64,000 nt of DNA from Brevundimonas mediterranea (GTDB lineage Bacteria > Pseudomonadota > Alphaproteobacteria > Caulobacterales > Caulobacteraceae). The stretch spans positions 682,001 through 746,000 of the forward strand of contig NZ_JACIDA010000001.1 in the NCBI RefSeq assembly GCF_014196125.1, given 5' to 3'. Under the pieces are notes generated by a model. It did no database searches. It saw nothing but the letters and a program-made list of their open reading frames with translations, and was not told where the DNA came from. The stretch's first letter is position 1, and each line of letters opens with the position of its first letter. The position numbers and the translations under genes were made by a program. Positions 19,128 through 29,036 of the stretch are shown here, in pieces.

Positions 19128-19991
19128 CTAAATGGCGTCTCGGCGCGCCTGATCAAGATAGAGCTGACGCAGCTTCAGCGTAATCGGCCCCGGCGTGCCG
19201 TCGCCTATCTTCGTTCCGTCAATCGAGATCGCCGGAGTGACGAAGGCGCCGGCGGCGGTGAAGAAGGCTTCCCGCGCCCGCTTGGCCTCTTCGACGCTGA
19301 AGGGACGCTCGTCCAGTTCCACCCCGTGTTCCTTGATCAACGCCATCAGGGTGGTCCGCGTGCAGCCCTTCAGGATATTGGCCTGGGTGTCGCGCGTTCT
19401 CAGCTTGCCGTGCTCGTCCACGATCCAGGCGTTGGTCGATGAGCCTTCGGTCACCAGGCCCATGTCGTCCACGAACCAGGCCTCATAGGCCCCGGCCTCG
19501 CGGGCCGCCTGTTTGGCCATAATGTTCGGCAACAGCCCGACCGTCTTGATGTCGCATCGCCCCCAACGGATGTCGGGCTGGGTCAGGACGGCGACGCCCT
19601 TCTGCGCCTGCGCCTCTCCGCGCGCGGGCGAAATCGACTTGGCGGTGACGATGACGCTGGGCGGCGTGCCGGGCGTGGGGAATGGGTGATCGCGGCGCGC
19701 CGTGCCGCGCGTGACCTGCAGATAGACGATGCCGTTCTTCACCCGATTGCGACGGACGGTTTCGCGCAGCACCCGCGTCAGGGACGCGACCGACATTGGA
19801 ATGTCGATGCGCAGTTCGTTCAGGCTGCGGTGCAGCCGCGTCATGTGGCCGTCGAAGTCCGCCAGCCGTCCGTCGAACACGGACCAGACCTCATAGACCC
19901 CGTCCGCGAACTGGAAGCCGCGATCCTCGATATGGACCACGGCCTGGCCATGCGGGCTGTAGGTTCCGTTGACATAGGCGACGCGGGACAT
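19128..19991 (-). CDS. dat: D-amino-acid aminotransferase
   Basis: A 287-residue fold-type IV PLP enzyme that interconverts D-amino acids and 2-oxo acids and can supply D-Ala or D-Glu for peptidoglycan. Motifs: the opening [30 protein letters not shown], the PLP Lys in [12 protein letters not shown], and the phosphate-cup segment [12 protein letters not shown]. It overlaps ntrX by one base (TGATG), so it is the last gene of dusB-ntrY-ntrX-dat. Branched-chain or aminodeoxychorismate lyase relatives are the alternatives but the motifs favour Dat. Confidence 0.9.
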   Translation of the reverse strand: MSRVAYVNGTYSPHGQAVVHIEDRGFQFADGVYEVWSVFDGRLADFDGHMTRLHRSLNELRIDIPMSVASLTRVLRETVRRNRVKNGIVYLQVTRGTARRDHPFPTPGTPPSVIVTAKSISPARGEAQAQKGVAVLTQPDIRWGRCDIKTVGLLPNIMAKQAAREAGAYEAWFVDDMGLVTEGSSTNAWIVDEHGKLRTRDTQANILKGCTRTTLMALIKEHGVELDERPFSVEEAKRAREAFFTAAGAFVTPAISIDGTKIGDGTPGPITLKLRQLYLDQARRDAI

Positions 19992-21397
19992 CAGGCCGGA
20001 TCTTCCTCTTCTCCACCGCGGGCCGGTGAGACCCCCAGCGACTTCAACTTACGGTGCAGGGCCGAGCGTTCCATGCCGATGAAGGCGGCGGTGCGCGAGA
20101 TATTGCCGCCGAACCGCATGATCTGGGCCGCCAGATACTCCCGCTCGAAGACTTCCCGCGCCTCGCGCAGCGGCAGGGCGATGGTGCGTTCGGCCCCCAG
20201 GTTCGAGGAGCCTCCGTTCGACGTCGCCACCTCCTGCGGCAGCATGTCGGCGGTGATCGGTTCGTTCGGATCACCGGTCGCCAGGATCAGCAACCGTTCG
20301 ATATTGTTGCGCAGCTGACGGATGTTGCCGGGCCAGGGATGGACTTGCAGAACCGCCACTGCGTCATCGCCGATGATGCGGCGCGGCAGGCCTTGCGAGG
20401 CGCTGATCGTGTCGACGAAATATTCCACCAGTTCGGTGATGTCCTCGCGCCGTTCCGACAAGGCCGGCACCCGGATCGGCACCACGTTCAGACGGTGGAA
20501 CAGATCCTCGCGGAACCGCCCTTCGGCGATTTCGGTCTTCAGGTCGCGCGAGGTCGAGGTCACGACCCGCACATCGACCTGCACGTCCTGTTCGCCGCTG
20601 ACGCGCCGGAAACGCTGATCGACCAGGACGCGCAGGATGCGGCTCTGGCTCTCGCGCGGCATGTCGCTGATCTCGTCCAGATACAGGGTGCCGTTGTGGG
20701 CGCGTTCGAACACGCCGATCTTGCGCGGACGGCCATCCTGGCCTTCCTCTCCGAACAGTTCGACGTCCAGCCGCTCCGGCGTCATCCCGGCGGCGGAGAT
20801 GGCAACGAACTCGGCCCGGGCGCGCGGGCTGGCCTCGTGGATCTGACGCGCGACCAGCTCCTTGCCGGAACCGGCCGGCCCGGCGATCAGGACCCGGCTG
20901 TTGGCCTGGGCCACCTTGGCGATGGTGCCGCGCAGCGCCTGGGCCGCCTGGGACCGGCCGATCAGGCCCGACGGGGTCATCGTCTGCGCCCGCAGCCTGC
21001 GGTTTTCGCGCTTCAGCGTCGCCGCCTCGATCGCCCGTTCGACCACGACCACCAGTCGGTCCGACTTGAACGGCTTTTCGATGAAGTCATAGGCGCCGCG
21101 CTTCAGGGCTGTCACCGCCGTCTCGATATTGCCGTGGCCCGAGATCATCACCACAGGCAGGTCGGGATCGATCTCCTTGACCACCTCCAGCAGCTCCAGC
21201 CCGTCCAGACCGCCGCCCTGCATCCAGATGTCGAGGATCGCCAGCGACGGCTTCCGCGCGCGGATTGCGGCCAGAGCTTCGTCCGAGTTGGCGGCCACGC
21301 GCACGGCGTGCCCCTCGTCCTCGAGCAGGCCCGAAACCAGATCGCGGATGTCCGCCTCGTCGTCGACGACCAGAATGTCGGAACCGGTAGGTCGCAT
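19991..21397 (-). CDS. ntrX: Response regulator NtrX
   Basis: A 468-residue response regulator: receiver domain (1-120) with the phospho-acceptor Asp56 in LAILDIWMQ and the Lys in FIEKPF; AAA+ domain (about 145-380) with Walker A GPAGSGKE and Walker B TLYLDEISD; and a C-terminal Fis-type helix-turn-helix (ISRTAAFIGMERSALHRKL). The GAFTGA loop that touches sigma-54 is missing: the segment after ELFGE reads EGQDGRPRKIGVFE. It therefore probably regulates without activating sigma-54 polymerase. Partner of NtrY, 10 bases upstream. Confidence 0.94.
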   Translation of the reverse strand: MRPTGSDILVVDDEADIRDLVSGLLEDEGHAVRVAANSDEALAAIRARKPSLAILDIWMQGGGLDGLELLEVVKEIDPDLPVVMISGHGNIETAVTALKRGAYDFIEKPFKSDRLVVVVERAIEAATLKRENRRLRAQTMTPSGLIGRSQAAQALRGTIAKVAQANSRVLIAGPAGSGKELVARQIHEASPRARAEFVAISAAGMTPERLDVELFGEEGQDGRPRKIGVFERAHNGTLYLDEISDMPRESQSRILRVLVDQRFRRVSGEQDVQVDVRVVTSTSRDLKTEIAEGRFREDLFHRLNVVPIRVPALSERREDITELVEYFVDTISASQGLPRRIIGDDAVAVLQVHPWPGNIRQLRNNIERLLILATGDPNEPITADMLPQEVATSNGGSSNLGAERTIALPLREAREVFEREYLAAQIMRFGGNISRTAAFIGMERSALHRKLKSLGVSPARGGEEEDPA

Positions 21398-21407
21398 CTT
21401 GCCTCGC

Positions 21408-23675
21408 TTATTCGGCGACGACGGTCTGGAGCTTGCGCTCCGTCACGTCGCCGGTCTTGCCGTGGGGTTTCAAGGGAAAAATCAGGCACACCCGCGCGCC
21501 GCGCAGGGTCTCGGCGTCGGCCAGCTTCAGCTCGCCGCCGTGGTCCTCGCAAATGCGTTTGACGATGGCCAGGCCCAGGCCCGTGCCCTTTTCGCGCGTG
21601 GTCACATAGGGTTCAGTCAGACGATCGCGGTCCTTGGCCGGCAGGCCGACCCCGTCATCCTCGACCACGAAGGTCGCTGTGCCGTTTTCCACGACCAGCC
21701 AGGCGATCATGCCTGTGGCCTCGGACCCAGCCGCTTCTCCGGCCGCCAATCGACGGGCGGCGACGGATTCGCCGGCGTTCTTCAGGATGTTGATCAGGGC
21801 CTGGCCTACCATGCGGGCGTCGCAACGCAGCGTGGCCTTGGGCAGGGGCTCGTCCATGTCCACGACGATGTCGGCGGCGGCCACCCGCTGGGCGAATACA
21901 GCCTCCCGCAGCATTTCCGCCGGATTGGCCGAACCGAAACGCGGCGCCGGCATGCGAGCAAAAGACGAGAACTCGTCCACCATCCGGCCGATGTCGCCGA
22001 CTTGGCGGATGATCGTGTCAGTGCAGCGGTCGAAGATCTCGACGTCGTCCACCTTGTCGCGATACTTCCGTTTCAGCCGTTCGGCCGACAGCTGGATCGG
22101 CGTCAGGGGGTTCTTGATCTCATGGGCGATACGCCTGGCGACGTCACGCCAGGCGGCGTTGCGTTGAGCGGTGACCAGCCGGGTGATGTCGTCGAAGGTC
22201 AGGACCATCTCGCCGCCCTGCCCGCCCTCGATCCGGACCCTTAGTCTCTGGGTCTCGCCGCCGCGGCTGACGTCGATGTCTTCTTCGATATGGGCCTCGA
22301 CCCGACCGACCAGGTCGCTCAGCTCGGGCGAAAGCGCCGCCAGTTCGTGGCCCAGAACCTCGTCTTCTTCGATATGCAGCAGTTGCAGGGCGCTGTCGTT
22401 GATCGCCGACACCCGCCCACGCCGGTCCAGGCCGATAACGCCTGCGCTGACGCCCGACAGCACGGTCTCGATAAACCGGCTGCGGTTCTGGGCGTCGTCG
22501 CTGGCCGCCTTCAACGCGGTCTGTTGCGCCTGAAGATCACCGGTCATGCGATTGAAGGCGTCGGAAAGCAAAGCGATTTCGGCCGGGGCGCCCTGACTGT
22601 CCACCCGGGCGCTGAAATCGCCGCCCGCCACCTGGTCCGCCGCCTGCACCAGACGCCCGATCGGGGCGGAGATGCTGCTGGCCGCCGACATGCCCAGCCA
22701 GACGGCGCCGACCAGAACCAGCAGCGCCGTCTCCAGATAGCTGAGGATGAAGGCGGACTGGATCCGCGACCGGCTTTCCTTCGCCTCATTATAGGCTTCG
22801 ATAGACTGGAGTGAGGCGTTCATCCGCGCGACCAGCCCGTCCTGCAAAGGCCGAACCAGATAGAGATAGGCGTCGCCATAGGCCGGAAGGGCGATGATTG
22901 ATCGAACTGTGTCGGGGTTCTGCGTCACGTCGGTCGGCGGTTTTCCACCTTGGGCCGCGTCCTCCAGATAGGTCCGAGGGGGCGCCAAATAGGGCGGCGC
23001 GTCGGGCCGCTCCGCACGCGCCAGCACCTGACCGTCGCCGTTCAATATGTAGATGGCCGGATAGCCGAAAATTTCCCCGACCTGAGCCAGGGCGTCGTTA
23101 AATTGAATGCGGTCGTCGAACAGGCCTCGCGCGCTATTGAGCTGATCAGAGATCGTCACCAGATCCGCGTCCACCGTCGTGGCGACGTCGCGGATATAGG
23201 CGCGCCCGACCACCGCGCCGTTCTCGACCGAAGCCTGAACATTCTGGCTGAACCACTGGTCGACTCCCCGCGTCACCAGAAGGCCGAACACCAAGGCGAT
23301 CAACACTGCCGGAACGACGGCCACCATGGAGAACAGGGCGACGAACCTCAGGTGCAGCCGCGACCCTGCGTCGCCCGTGCTGCGCGCCAGGGCCAGGACC
23401 CGTCGCCCGACGATAAAGGCCAGACCTGATATCAGCGCCAGATTGGCCAGCAGGACGAACAGCACCACCTGGCTGGTCGATCCCCGCGCCGTGCCGGACG
23501 CCGCACCGGGCGCCGCAGCTACCAGCCAGACCGCCGCCGCCGTGATGACGACCGCGATGAAATAGGCGAACCCGAAGCCCGCCCGGGCCCGTTCCGCTTC
23601 GAAACGCCCCCAGAACGACTCATCAACCGACACGGTGTCGGTTGAAGAGGCCGCAGGTGAAGGCGTATCCGTCAT
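21408..23675 (-). CDS. ntrY: Membrane sensor histidine kinase NtrY
   Basis: A 755-residue membrane sensor kinase that pairs with NtrX and is linked to nitrogen, envelope and redox responses in alphaproteobacteria. Helices near 36-60, 85-105 and 125-150 precede a periplasmic sensor region (about 155-310), another helix, a HAMP domain (about 335-390), a PAS domain (about 400-510), the H-box RRIAHEIKNPLTPIQLSAERL and the ATPase boxes GTGLGLAIVKRI. The ATG overlaps the dusB stop (ATGA), so NtrY is translationally coupled to dusB. The usual ntrB-ntrC pair between them is missing. Confidence 0.94.
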   Translation of the reverse strand: MTDTPSPAASSTDTVSVDESFWGRFEAERARAGFGFAYFIAVVITAAAVWLVAAAPGAASGTARGSTSQVVLFVLLANLALISGLAFIVGRRVLALARSTGDAGSRLHLRFVALFSMVAVVPAVLIALVFGLLVTRGVDQWFSQNVQASVENGAVVGRAYIRDVATTVDADLVTISDQLNSARGLFDDRIQFNDALAQVGEIFGYPAIYILNGDGQVLARAERPDAPPYLAPPRTYLEDAAQGGKPPTDVTQNPDTVRSIIALPAYGDAYLYLVRPLQDGLVARMNASLQSIEAYNEAKESRSRIQSAFILSYLETALLVLVGAVWLGMSAASSISAPIGRLVQAADQVAGGDFSARVDSQGAPAEIALLSDAFNRMTGDLQAQQTALKAASDDAQNRSRFIETVLSGVSAGVIGLDRRGRVSAINDSALQLLHIEEDEVLGHELAALSPELSDLVGRVEAHIEEDIDVSRGGETQRLRVRIEGGQGGEMVLTFDDITRLVTAQRNAAWRDVARRIAHEIKNPLTPIQLSAERLKRKYRDKVDDVEIFDRCTDTIIRQVGDIGRMVDEFSSFARMPAPRFGSANPAEMLREAVFAQRVAAADIVVDMDEPLPKATLRCDARMVGQALINILKNAGESVAARRLAAGEAAGSEATGMIAWLVVENGTATFVVEDDGVGLPAKDRDRLTEPYVTTREKGTGLGLAIVKRICEDHGGELKLADAETLRGARVCLIFPLKPHGKTGDVTERKLQTVVAE

Positions 23676-24727
23676 GCCACAGCAGTGTCCACTAACTGTG
23701 GCTCATCTTCAACATCCGACTTGCTGATCTTCGGCAAAATTTCGCGCCAAAGCTCCATCATCGCCGCTTCGACGGCCAGAGGCTCATCCAGGCGGCAAAT
23801 TATTGCCTTGGCCTCGCGACGGTGTTGCGGATCAGCCGGCCAGGGCGCCTGCTCAATGTACCAGCCTAGGTGTTTGCGGAACATACGCAGACCCAGCGGG
23901 AGTCCGTAGAATTTTACCGACGCGCGCAAATGCTCGACGACGATCCCAAGTCGCGCCTCCGGCCCCGGCTCCTCCAACGAAACCCCGTCGATCAGCGCCC
24001 GCTCCAGGTGGGCCGCCAGCCATGGCCGTCCATAGACGCCCCGCCCCAGCATCAGGCCGTCGGCGCCCGACTGCGCCAGGGCCTCGCGGGCCGCTTCCGC
24101 CGTGGTGATGTCGCCGTTGACGATGACCGGTATGCCGACCGCCGCCTTGACCTCGCCCACCGCCACCCAGTCGGCATGACCGGTATAGAACTGCTTGCGA
24201 GTGCGGCCGTGAACCGTCACCGCCTTGACCCCGATCTCCTCGGCGCGTCTGGCCAGTTCGGCGGCGTTGCGGCTGTCGTCATCCCAGCCCAATCGCATCT
24301 TCACCGTCACCGGCCGGCTGGTCGCCTGGACCGCCGCCTCCATGATGCGACAGGCCAAATCCGGGGTCCGCATCAGGGCCGAGCCGGCGGCCGACCCCGT
24401 GACCTCCTTGGCCGGACAGCCGAAGTTCAGATCGACGATGTCCGCGCCCGCCTTTTCCGCCATCCGCGCGCCCTCGGCCATCTGGCCCGGATCGCGCCCG
24501 ACCAGCTGGATCACCGTCAGCGGCAGGCCGGCGCCCACCGCCGCGCGTCGCACCACGTCGGGCCGTTCGCGCGCCAGCTCCTTGGCCGCCACCATCTCTG
24601 TGGCCACATAGGCCGCGCCCAGCCGCGAGGCGAGCAGACGGAACGGCAGGTCGGTCACGCCCGTCATGGGCGCCATCAGCACCTGGCCGGGCACGGTCAC
24701 GTCGCCGATCTGTAAAGTCTTGGCCAT
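23672..24727 (-). CDS. dusB: tRNA-dihydrouridine synthase B (NifR3)
   Basis: A 351-residue FMN-dependent enzyme that reduces uridine to dihydrouridine in the tRNA D-loop. The motif APMTGVTDLPFR opens the TIM barrel, the catalytic Cys is in NFGCPAKEVTGSAAGSALM, and TVHGRTRKQFYTG and IVNGDI follow. The ATG at 24727 matches family N-termini; an in-frame extension of 12 codons upstream is doubtful. In many alphaproteobacteria it heads the nifR3-ntrBC-ntrYX operon, as it does here without ntrBC. Confidence 0.95.
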   Translation of the reverse strand: MAKTLQIGDVTVPGQVLMAPMTGVTDLPFRLLASRLGAAYVATEMVAAKELARERPDVVRRAAVGAGLPLTVIQLVGRDPGQMAEGARMAEKAGADIVDLNFGCPAKEVTGSAAGSALMRTPDLACRIMEAAVQATSRPVTVKMRLGWDDDSRNAAELARRAEEIGVKAVTVHGRTRKQFYTGHADWVAVGEVKAAVGIPVIVNGDITTAEAAREALAQSGADGLMLGRGVYGRPWLAAHLERALIDGVSLEEPGPEARLGIVVEHLRASVKFYGLPLGLRMFRKHLGWYIEQAPWPADPQHRREAKAIICRLDEPLAVEAAMMELWREILPKISKSDVEDEPQLVDTAVA

Positions 24728-24820
24728 TCGCGCCTTTCGCAGCATCAAACACCCCCTCGTCAAGCCTGACGACGGCGGATTGATGTTTCGTCCCGCGACG
24801 GCGCGCTCTAGAAGGCCGGC

Positions 24821-25975
24821 ATGAGTTTCTCGGGCATCATCGTCGCGGCCGGGTCGGGTTCACGCGCCGGCGGCGACAAACAGTGGCGCGCCCTGGGCGG
24901 CAAGCCCGTGTTGCGCTGGTCGGCCGAGGCCCTGCTGAACGCCGGCGCCGATGAGCTGGTGGTCGTGGTGGCTCCCGGCGCCGAAGACCGCGCGGCCGAA
25001 ACCCTCGCCGGCCTGTCGAAGTGGCGGACCGTGGCCGGCGGCGCCGTCAGGGCCGAGTCGGTCAGCGCCGGTCTTGCGGCTCTGACCTGCGGCCCCGAGC
25101 AGCCGGTATTGATCCATGACGCCGCCCGCCCCCTGCTGGACCGCGCCGTCATCGACCGGCTGATCGCGGCCTTGGACCATGCCGACGGCGCCCTGCCCGC
25201 CCTGCCCGTGGCCGACAGTCTGCGGCGCGGCGCAGACGGCCTGATGGCGGGCGTGGTCGAACGCGACGGCCTGTGGCGGGCCCAGACGCCTCAGGCCTTC
25301 CGGCGCGATACGATAGAAACCGCCTACGCCGCCTGGACCGAAACCGAGGCCCCGACTGACGAAGCCTCGGTCGTCCAACGCCACGGCGGCCGCGTCGCCC
25401 TGGTCGAGGGCGATCCCCGCCTGATGAAACTGACCTATCCCGAGGATTTCGCCATGGCCGAGGCCCTGTTGTCGCAACAGACCCGCTACCAGACCCGGAT
25501 CGGCTCCGGCTATGACGTCCACCGCTGGGGTCCGGGCGGTTCGGTCTGGCTGTGCGGGATCGAGGTGCCGCATGACCAGACCCTGATCGGCCATTCCGAC
25601 GCGGACGCCGGCCTACACGCCCTGACCGACGCCCTTCTGGGCGCCATCGCCGAGGGCGACATCGGCGACCATTTCCCGCCGACCGATCCGAAATGGAAGG
25701 GCGCGTCTTCCGACCTCTTCCTGCTTCACGCCGCCCAGCTTGTCGCCGCGCACGGCGGTCGGATCGTCAATGTTGACGTCACCCTGATCTGCGAACGCCC
25801 CAAGGTGAAGCCGCACCGCCAGGCCATGCGCGAACGGATCGCCGGCCTTCTGGCGCTCCCGCTGGACGCCGTCAGCGTCAAGGCCACCACGAGCGAGGGC
25901 CTGGGCTTCACCGGCCGGGGGGAAGGCCTGGCCGCCCAGGCGGTGGCGACGGTCGAGACGCCCGTTTCCGCCTGA
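24821..25975 (+). CDS. ispDF: Bifunctional IspD/IspF isoprenoid enzyme
   Basis: A 384-residue fusion carrying two steps of the MEP pathway. Residues 1-225 are IspD (2-C-methyl-D-erythritol 4-phosphate cytidylyltransferase: [25 protein letters not shown]). Residues 228-384 are IspF (2,4-cyclodiphosphate synthase: [10 protein letters not shown] with metal His, [34 protein letters not shown]). The fusion is common in alphaproteobacteria. It is divergent from dusB and ends one base before the convergent spermidine-synthase-like gene. Confidence 0.96.
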   Translation: MSFSGIIVAAGSGSRAGGDKQWRALGGKPVLRWSAEALLNAGADELVVVVAPGAEDRAAETLAGLSKWRTVAGGAVRAESVSAGLAALTCGPEQPVLIHDAARPLLDRAVIDRLIAALDHADGALPALPVADSLRRGADGLMAGVVERDGLWRAQTPQAFRRDTIETAYAAWTETEAPTDEASVVQRHGGRVALVEGDPRLMKLTYPEDFAMAEALLSQQTRYQTRIGSGYDVHRWGPGGSVWLCGIEVPHDQTLIGHSDADAGLHALTDALLGAIAEGDIGDHFPPTDPKWKGASSDLFLLHAAQLVAAHGGRIVNVDVTLICERPKVKPHRQAMRERIAGLLALPLDAVSVKATTSEGLGFTGRGEGLAAQAVATVETPVSA

Positions 25976-25976
25976 A

Positions 25977-28265
25977 CTACCGGACCGCGTACTGCATCTG
26001 GCGGACCAGGGCTCCGAACAGATTGACATAGTCGTCGGTCCACGGCCGCACCCCGGTCGCTTCCAGGGTGCGCCAGCGCGGATCCTGGCGATAGGGCGCC
26101 AGGGCGGCCTCGCTCTTGCCGACGATCAGCGCCTCGGTCGAGGATTCGGACATGGAGGCCGCATCGCGCCGCTCGATATAGATCTGATGCAGGGCCGGCG
26201 CCTTCAGGGCCACCGCCGCCGCCTCGGCCGGAAGGGTGATCTCCAGGTTCCGGTTCGACAGGTGCAACACCACCACCCCCTCGGGCTTCAGCAGTCGCAG
26301 ATAGCCGGCGATCGCCTCGACCGTCAGCAGATGGGTCGGCACCGCGTCCGACGAAAAGGCGTCGATGATCAGCAAATCATAACTGGCCGGCGCCTCCCGC
26401 TCCATCATCAGGCGCGCATCGCCTAGAACCGTCCGAATCGGCCCCTCGGCGCAACCATTGATGAAACTGAACCAGCGCGGGTCGCGCGACAGGCGGTCCA
26501 CCATCGGATCGATCTCGAAGAAGCTCATCCGGTCCTGGGCCCGCTTATAGGCGGCCATGGCCCCAGATCCCTGCCCCACGATCCCGATGACCGCCCCGCC
26601 CGGCTTTTCGGCCTGGGTCATCAGAGCCGCTTGACCGAGGGGGGTGGAGGTGGCGTAATAGAGGGTCGGCATACAACGATACCGCGCCGCCTGCGCCTGG
26701 GCGCCGTGCAGGGTGGTGCCGTGCATCAGCACATGGACCGGTCCATCCAGCCCTTCGATCGGCGTGCTGGCCACCCGCATCACTCCGAAGAAGCTCCGCT
26801 CGGTCAGCACCCAGTCATAGCCGCGCGCCACATGATAGCCGGACCAGACCATGGCCCCGATGACCACGGTGAACATCACCGCCCGATCCCTCAAAAGGAA
26901 GGCGAACAGGGCCGCCACGCCGAGCACCGCCTGGGCGATCCGAACCAGATCATGGTCCGGCACGACGGCGCGGATATCGGGCGCATAGCGAACCAGGGCC
27001 AGGCCCAGCGGCCCCGCCACGGCGATCAGCACGCCGACGACGCAACAGATGATCTCCCATGATCGCATCTCGCGCCGCCCCCAGGGCCGCAACAGGCCCA
27101 CGGCCACCAGGACCAGTGGATATTCCCACACCATGTCGAACACGACGGGCGCAATCAGGGCGTTGAACACCCCGCCCAGCACGCCCCCCAGCGACAGCAG
27201 CAGATAGAATTCCGTCAGCCGGCCCGGCGCGGGACGGCGCTCGGCCATACGCTGGTGGCACATCAGGGCCGTGAAGAAGAAGGCCGTAAGATTGACCCCG
27301 AAGACGAACAACCACTCCGTCGTCCGGAACGCCGCCAAGGCGGCGCAGGCCGCCAGGGTGCCCGCCTGGATCGCCAGGGTCAGGTGCAACGGGATGATCG
27401 GCCGCGCCTGAAAGGCGATGACGAAGGTCAGCAGATAGAGCGCCAGCGGAATGACCCACAGGAAGGGCGCCGAGGCCACGTCGGTCGACAGGTGCGCCGT
27501 CACGCCCAGCATCAGACTGGAGGGCGCCGCCGCAAGCAGAATCAGCAGGCCCTTCTCGCGCCAGACGATGCGCGGTCCGGCCGCCAGCGGGGCGGGCTCG
27601 GCCGCAACAGTTTCCCGCCGACGCCAGACGACAAGGCCCAGCCCCACGACCATCAGTACGAACAGACCGTAGCCGAGGGTCCATCCCCACCGCTGCGCCG
27701 ACAGACTGACCAGGGGCTCGATCAGGACCGGATAGGCCAGCAGGGCCAGAAAACTGCCCAGGTTCGAGGCGGCGTAGAGCACATAGGGATCGCTGCGCCC
27801 CACCCGCCCGGCGCTGGCCCGCGCATACCAGGCCTGCAACAGCGGCGCGGTCGCCGACAGCACGGCGAACGGCGCCCCGAGCGACAGCGCCAGGGTCGCC
27901 AGCATCCACAGGGTCGGCGCCGAGGGATCAGGATCGCCCAGCAAGCCGCTGATCCGCAAAGGTATGAACAGGGCCGCGATCAGCAGCAGACCCAGATGGA
28001 CCGCCACCTGCCGCCGCATCGATCCGATCCGTTGCAGCAGATGGGCGTAGCCATAGCCGGCCAGCAGCGCCGTCTGAAAGAACACCATCGCCGCATTCCA
28101 CACCGACGGCGATCCGCCCAGGGTCGGCAGGATCAGCTTGGTCGCCATCGGCTGCACCACGAAGACCAGACACGCCGAGGTGAAGACGGCGACGGCGAAC
28201 AGGATCGCGGTCGCGCGCGCGGGCCGGTCGAGGGGAAGAACGGGATCCTCGGCGACATCGGTCAT
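25977..28265 (-). CDS. Membrane-fused spermidine-synthase-like protein
   Basis: A 762-residue protein: about 14 hydrophobic helices over residues 20-470, then a soluble Rossmann methyltransferase/polyamine synthase-like domain (about 510-750) with IGIVGQGSGAMAAYKRA and YDLLIIDAFSSDAVP. Databases call this architecture fused MFS/spermidine synthase. The Asp pair expected for aminopropyl transfer is only partly matched, so spermidine production is not assured. It is divergent from the pncC gene, whose start lies 40 bases upstream. Confidence 0.8.
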   Translation of the reverse strand: MTDVAEDPVLPLDRPARATAILFAVAVFTSACLVFVVQPMATKLILPTLGGSPSVWNAAMVFFQTALLAGYGYAHLLQRIGSMRRQVAVHLGLLLIAALFIPLRISGLLGDPDPSAPTLWMLATLALSLGAPFAVLSATAPLLQAWYARASAGRVGRSDPYVLYAASNLGSFLALLAYPVLIEPLVSLSAQRWGWTLGYGLFVLMVVGLGLVVWRRRETVAAEPAPLAAGPRIVWREKGLLILLAAAPSSLMLGVTAHLSTDVASAPFLWVIPLALYLLTFVIAFQARPIIPLHLTLAIQAGTLAACAALAAFRTTEWLFVFGVNLTAFFFTALMCHQRMAERRPAPGRLTEFYLLLSLGGVLGGVFNALIAPVVFDMVWEYPLVLVAVGLLRPWGRREMRSWEIICCVVGVLIAVAGPLGLALVRYAPDIRAVVPDHDLVRIAQAVLGVAALFAFLLRDRAVMFTVVIGAMVWSGYHVARGYDWVLTERSFFGVMRVASTPIEGLDGPVHVLMHGTTLHGAQAQAARYRCMPTLYYATSTPLGQAALMTQAEKPGGAVIGIVGQGSGAMAAYKRAQDRMSFFEIDPMVDRLSRDPRWFSFINGCAEGPIRTVLGDARLMMEREAPASYDLLIIDAFSSDAVPTHLLTVEAIAGYLRLLKPEGVVVLHLSNRNLEITLPAEAAAVALKAPALHQIYIERRDAASMSESSTEALIVGKSEAALAPYRQDPRWRTLEATGVRPWTDDYVNLFGALVRQMQYAVR

Positions 28266-28305
28266 GGCTCTGGTTAGAGCGGGTCTCGCGGCCTATGAAA
28301 AGATC

Positions 28306-28797
28306 ATGTTCCCCGAAGATATTCAGCGCCTGGCGCAACAGATCGTCGCAACCGCCTCCACGCGGGGGCTGATGCTGGCCACGGCCGAAAGCTGCACCGG
28401 CGGCCTGGTCGCCGCCGCCCTGACGGCCGTTCCCGGCTCGTCCGCCGCCCTGGACCGGGGTTTCGTCACCTACAGCAACGACGCCAAACAGCAGATGCTG
28501 GGCGTGCCGGAGGCCATGCTGATCGCCCACGGCGCCGTGTCCGAACCGACCGCGCGGGCCATGGCCCAGGGCGCCGTCGCCCATTCGCGCGCCGCCGTCG
28601 GCGTGGCCGTCACCGGGATCGCCGGCCCCGGCGGCGGCTCGGAAGACAAGCCGGTCGGACTGGTCCACTTCGCCGCTCAGGGACCGGGCGGCCTGATTCA
28701 TCGCCAGGAACGATTCGGCGACATCGGCCGCGACGCGATCCGTCTGGCCAGCGTCCGGATCGCCCTGGCCCTGCTGGCCGACCGCCTGGCGTCGTGA
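28306..28797 (+). CDS. pncC: Nicotinamide-nucleotide amidase (CinA C-terminal domain only)
   Basis: A 163-residue stand-alone CinA C-terminal domain that hydrolyses NMN to nicotinate mononucleotide and ammonia for NAD recycling. Motifs: LATAESCTGGLVAAAL (catalytic Ser), FVTYSNDAKQQMLGV, GAVSEPTARAMA and VAVTGIAGPGGGSEDKPVG. The ATG at 28306 is chosen because it precedes the domain directly. The N-terminal COG1058 domain of full CinA is absent, which is normal for PncC. Its end overlaps the TusA-like gene by four bases (GTGA). Confidence 0.92.
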   Translation: MFPEDIQRLAQQIVATASTRGLMLATAESCTGGLVAAALTAVPGSSAALDRGFVTYSNDAKQQMLGVPEAMLIAHGAVSEPTARAMAQGAVAHSRAAVGVAVTGIAGPGGGSEDKPVGLVHFAAQGPGGLIHRQERFGDIGRDAIRLASVRIALALLADRLAS

Positions 28798-29036
28798 CCG
28801 ACCTACAAGAGGTTGAAGCCTCCGTCGTCGATGCGCGCGGCCACCTGTGCCCGACGCCCAGCCTTCGATTGATGAAGGCGATGGAGGGCGCTGCGCCGGG
28901 GCGTCGCTTCATCCTGCTGGCCACCGACCCGATGGCGCGGATCGACGTGCCCTTTCTGATGGCCCAGAAGAACGGCCGCCTGATCGCCGTGGACGAGGCC
29001 GACGGCGTCATTCGCCTTACGGTCGAGGCGGGTTAG
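28794..29036 (+). CDS. TusA-family sulfur carrier protein
   Basis: An 80-residue sulfur-relay protein of the TusA/SirA/YeeD fold. The motif VDARGHLCPTPSLRLMKAM contains the persulfide-carrying Cys of the CPxP motif. Such proteins hand sulfur to tRNA thiolation or cofactor synthesis. The GTG start overlaps the pncC stop, so the two are cotranscribed. Its end overlaps the convergent YihY gene by four bases. Which TusA paralogue it is cannot be told. Confidence 0.88.
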   Translation: MTDLQEVEASVVDARGHLCPTPSLRLMKAMEGAAPGRRFILLATDPMARIDVPFLMAQKNGRLIAVDEADGVIRLTVEAG

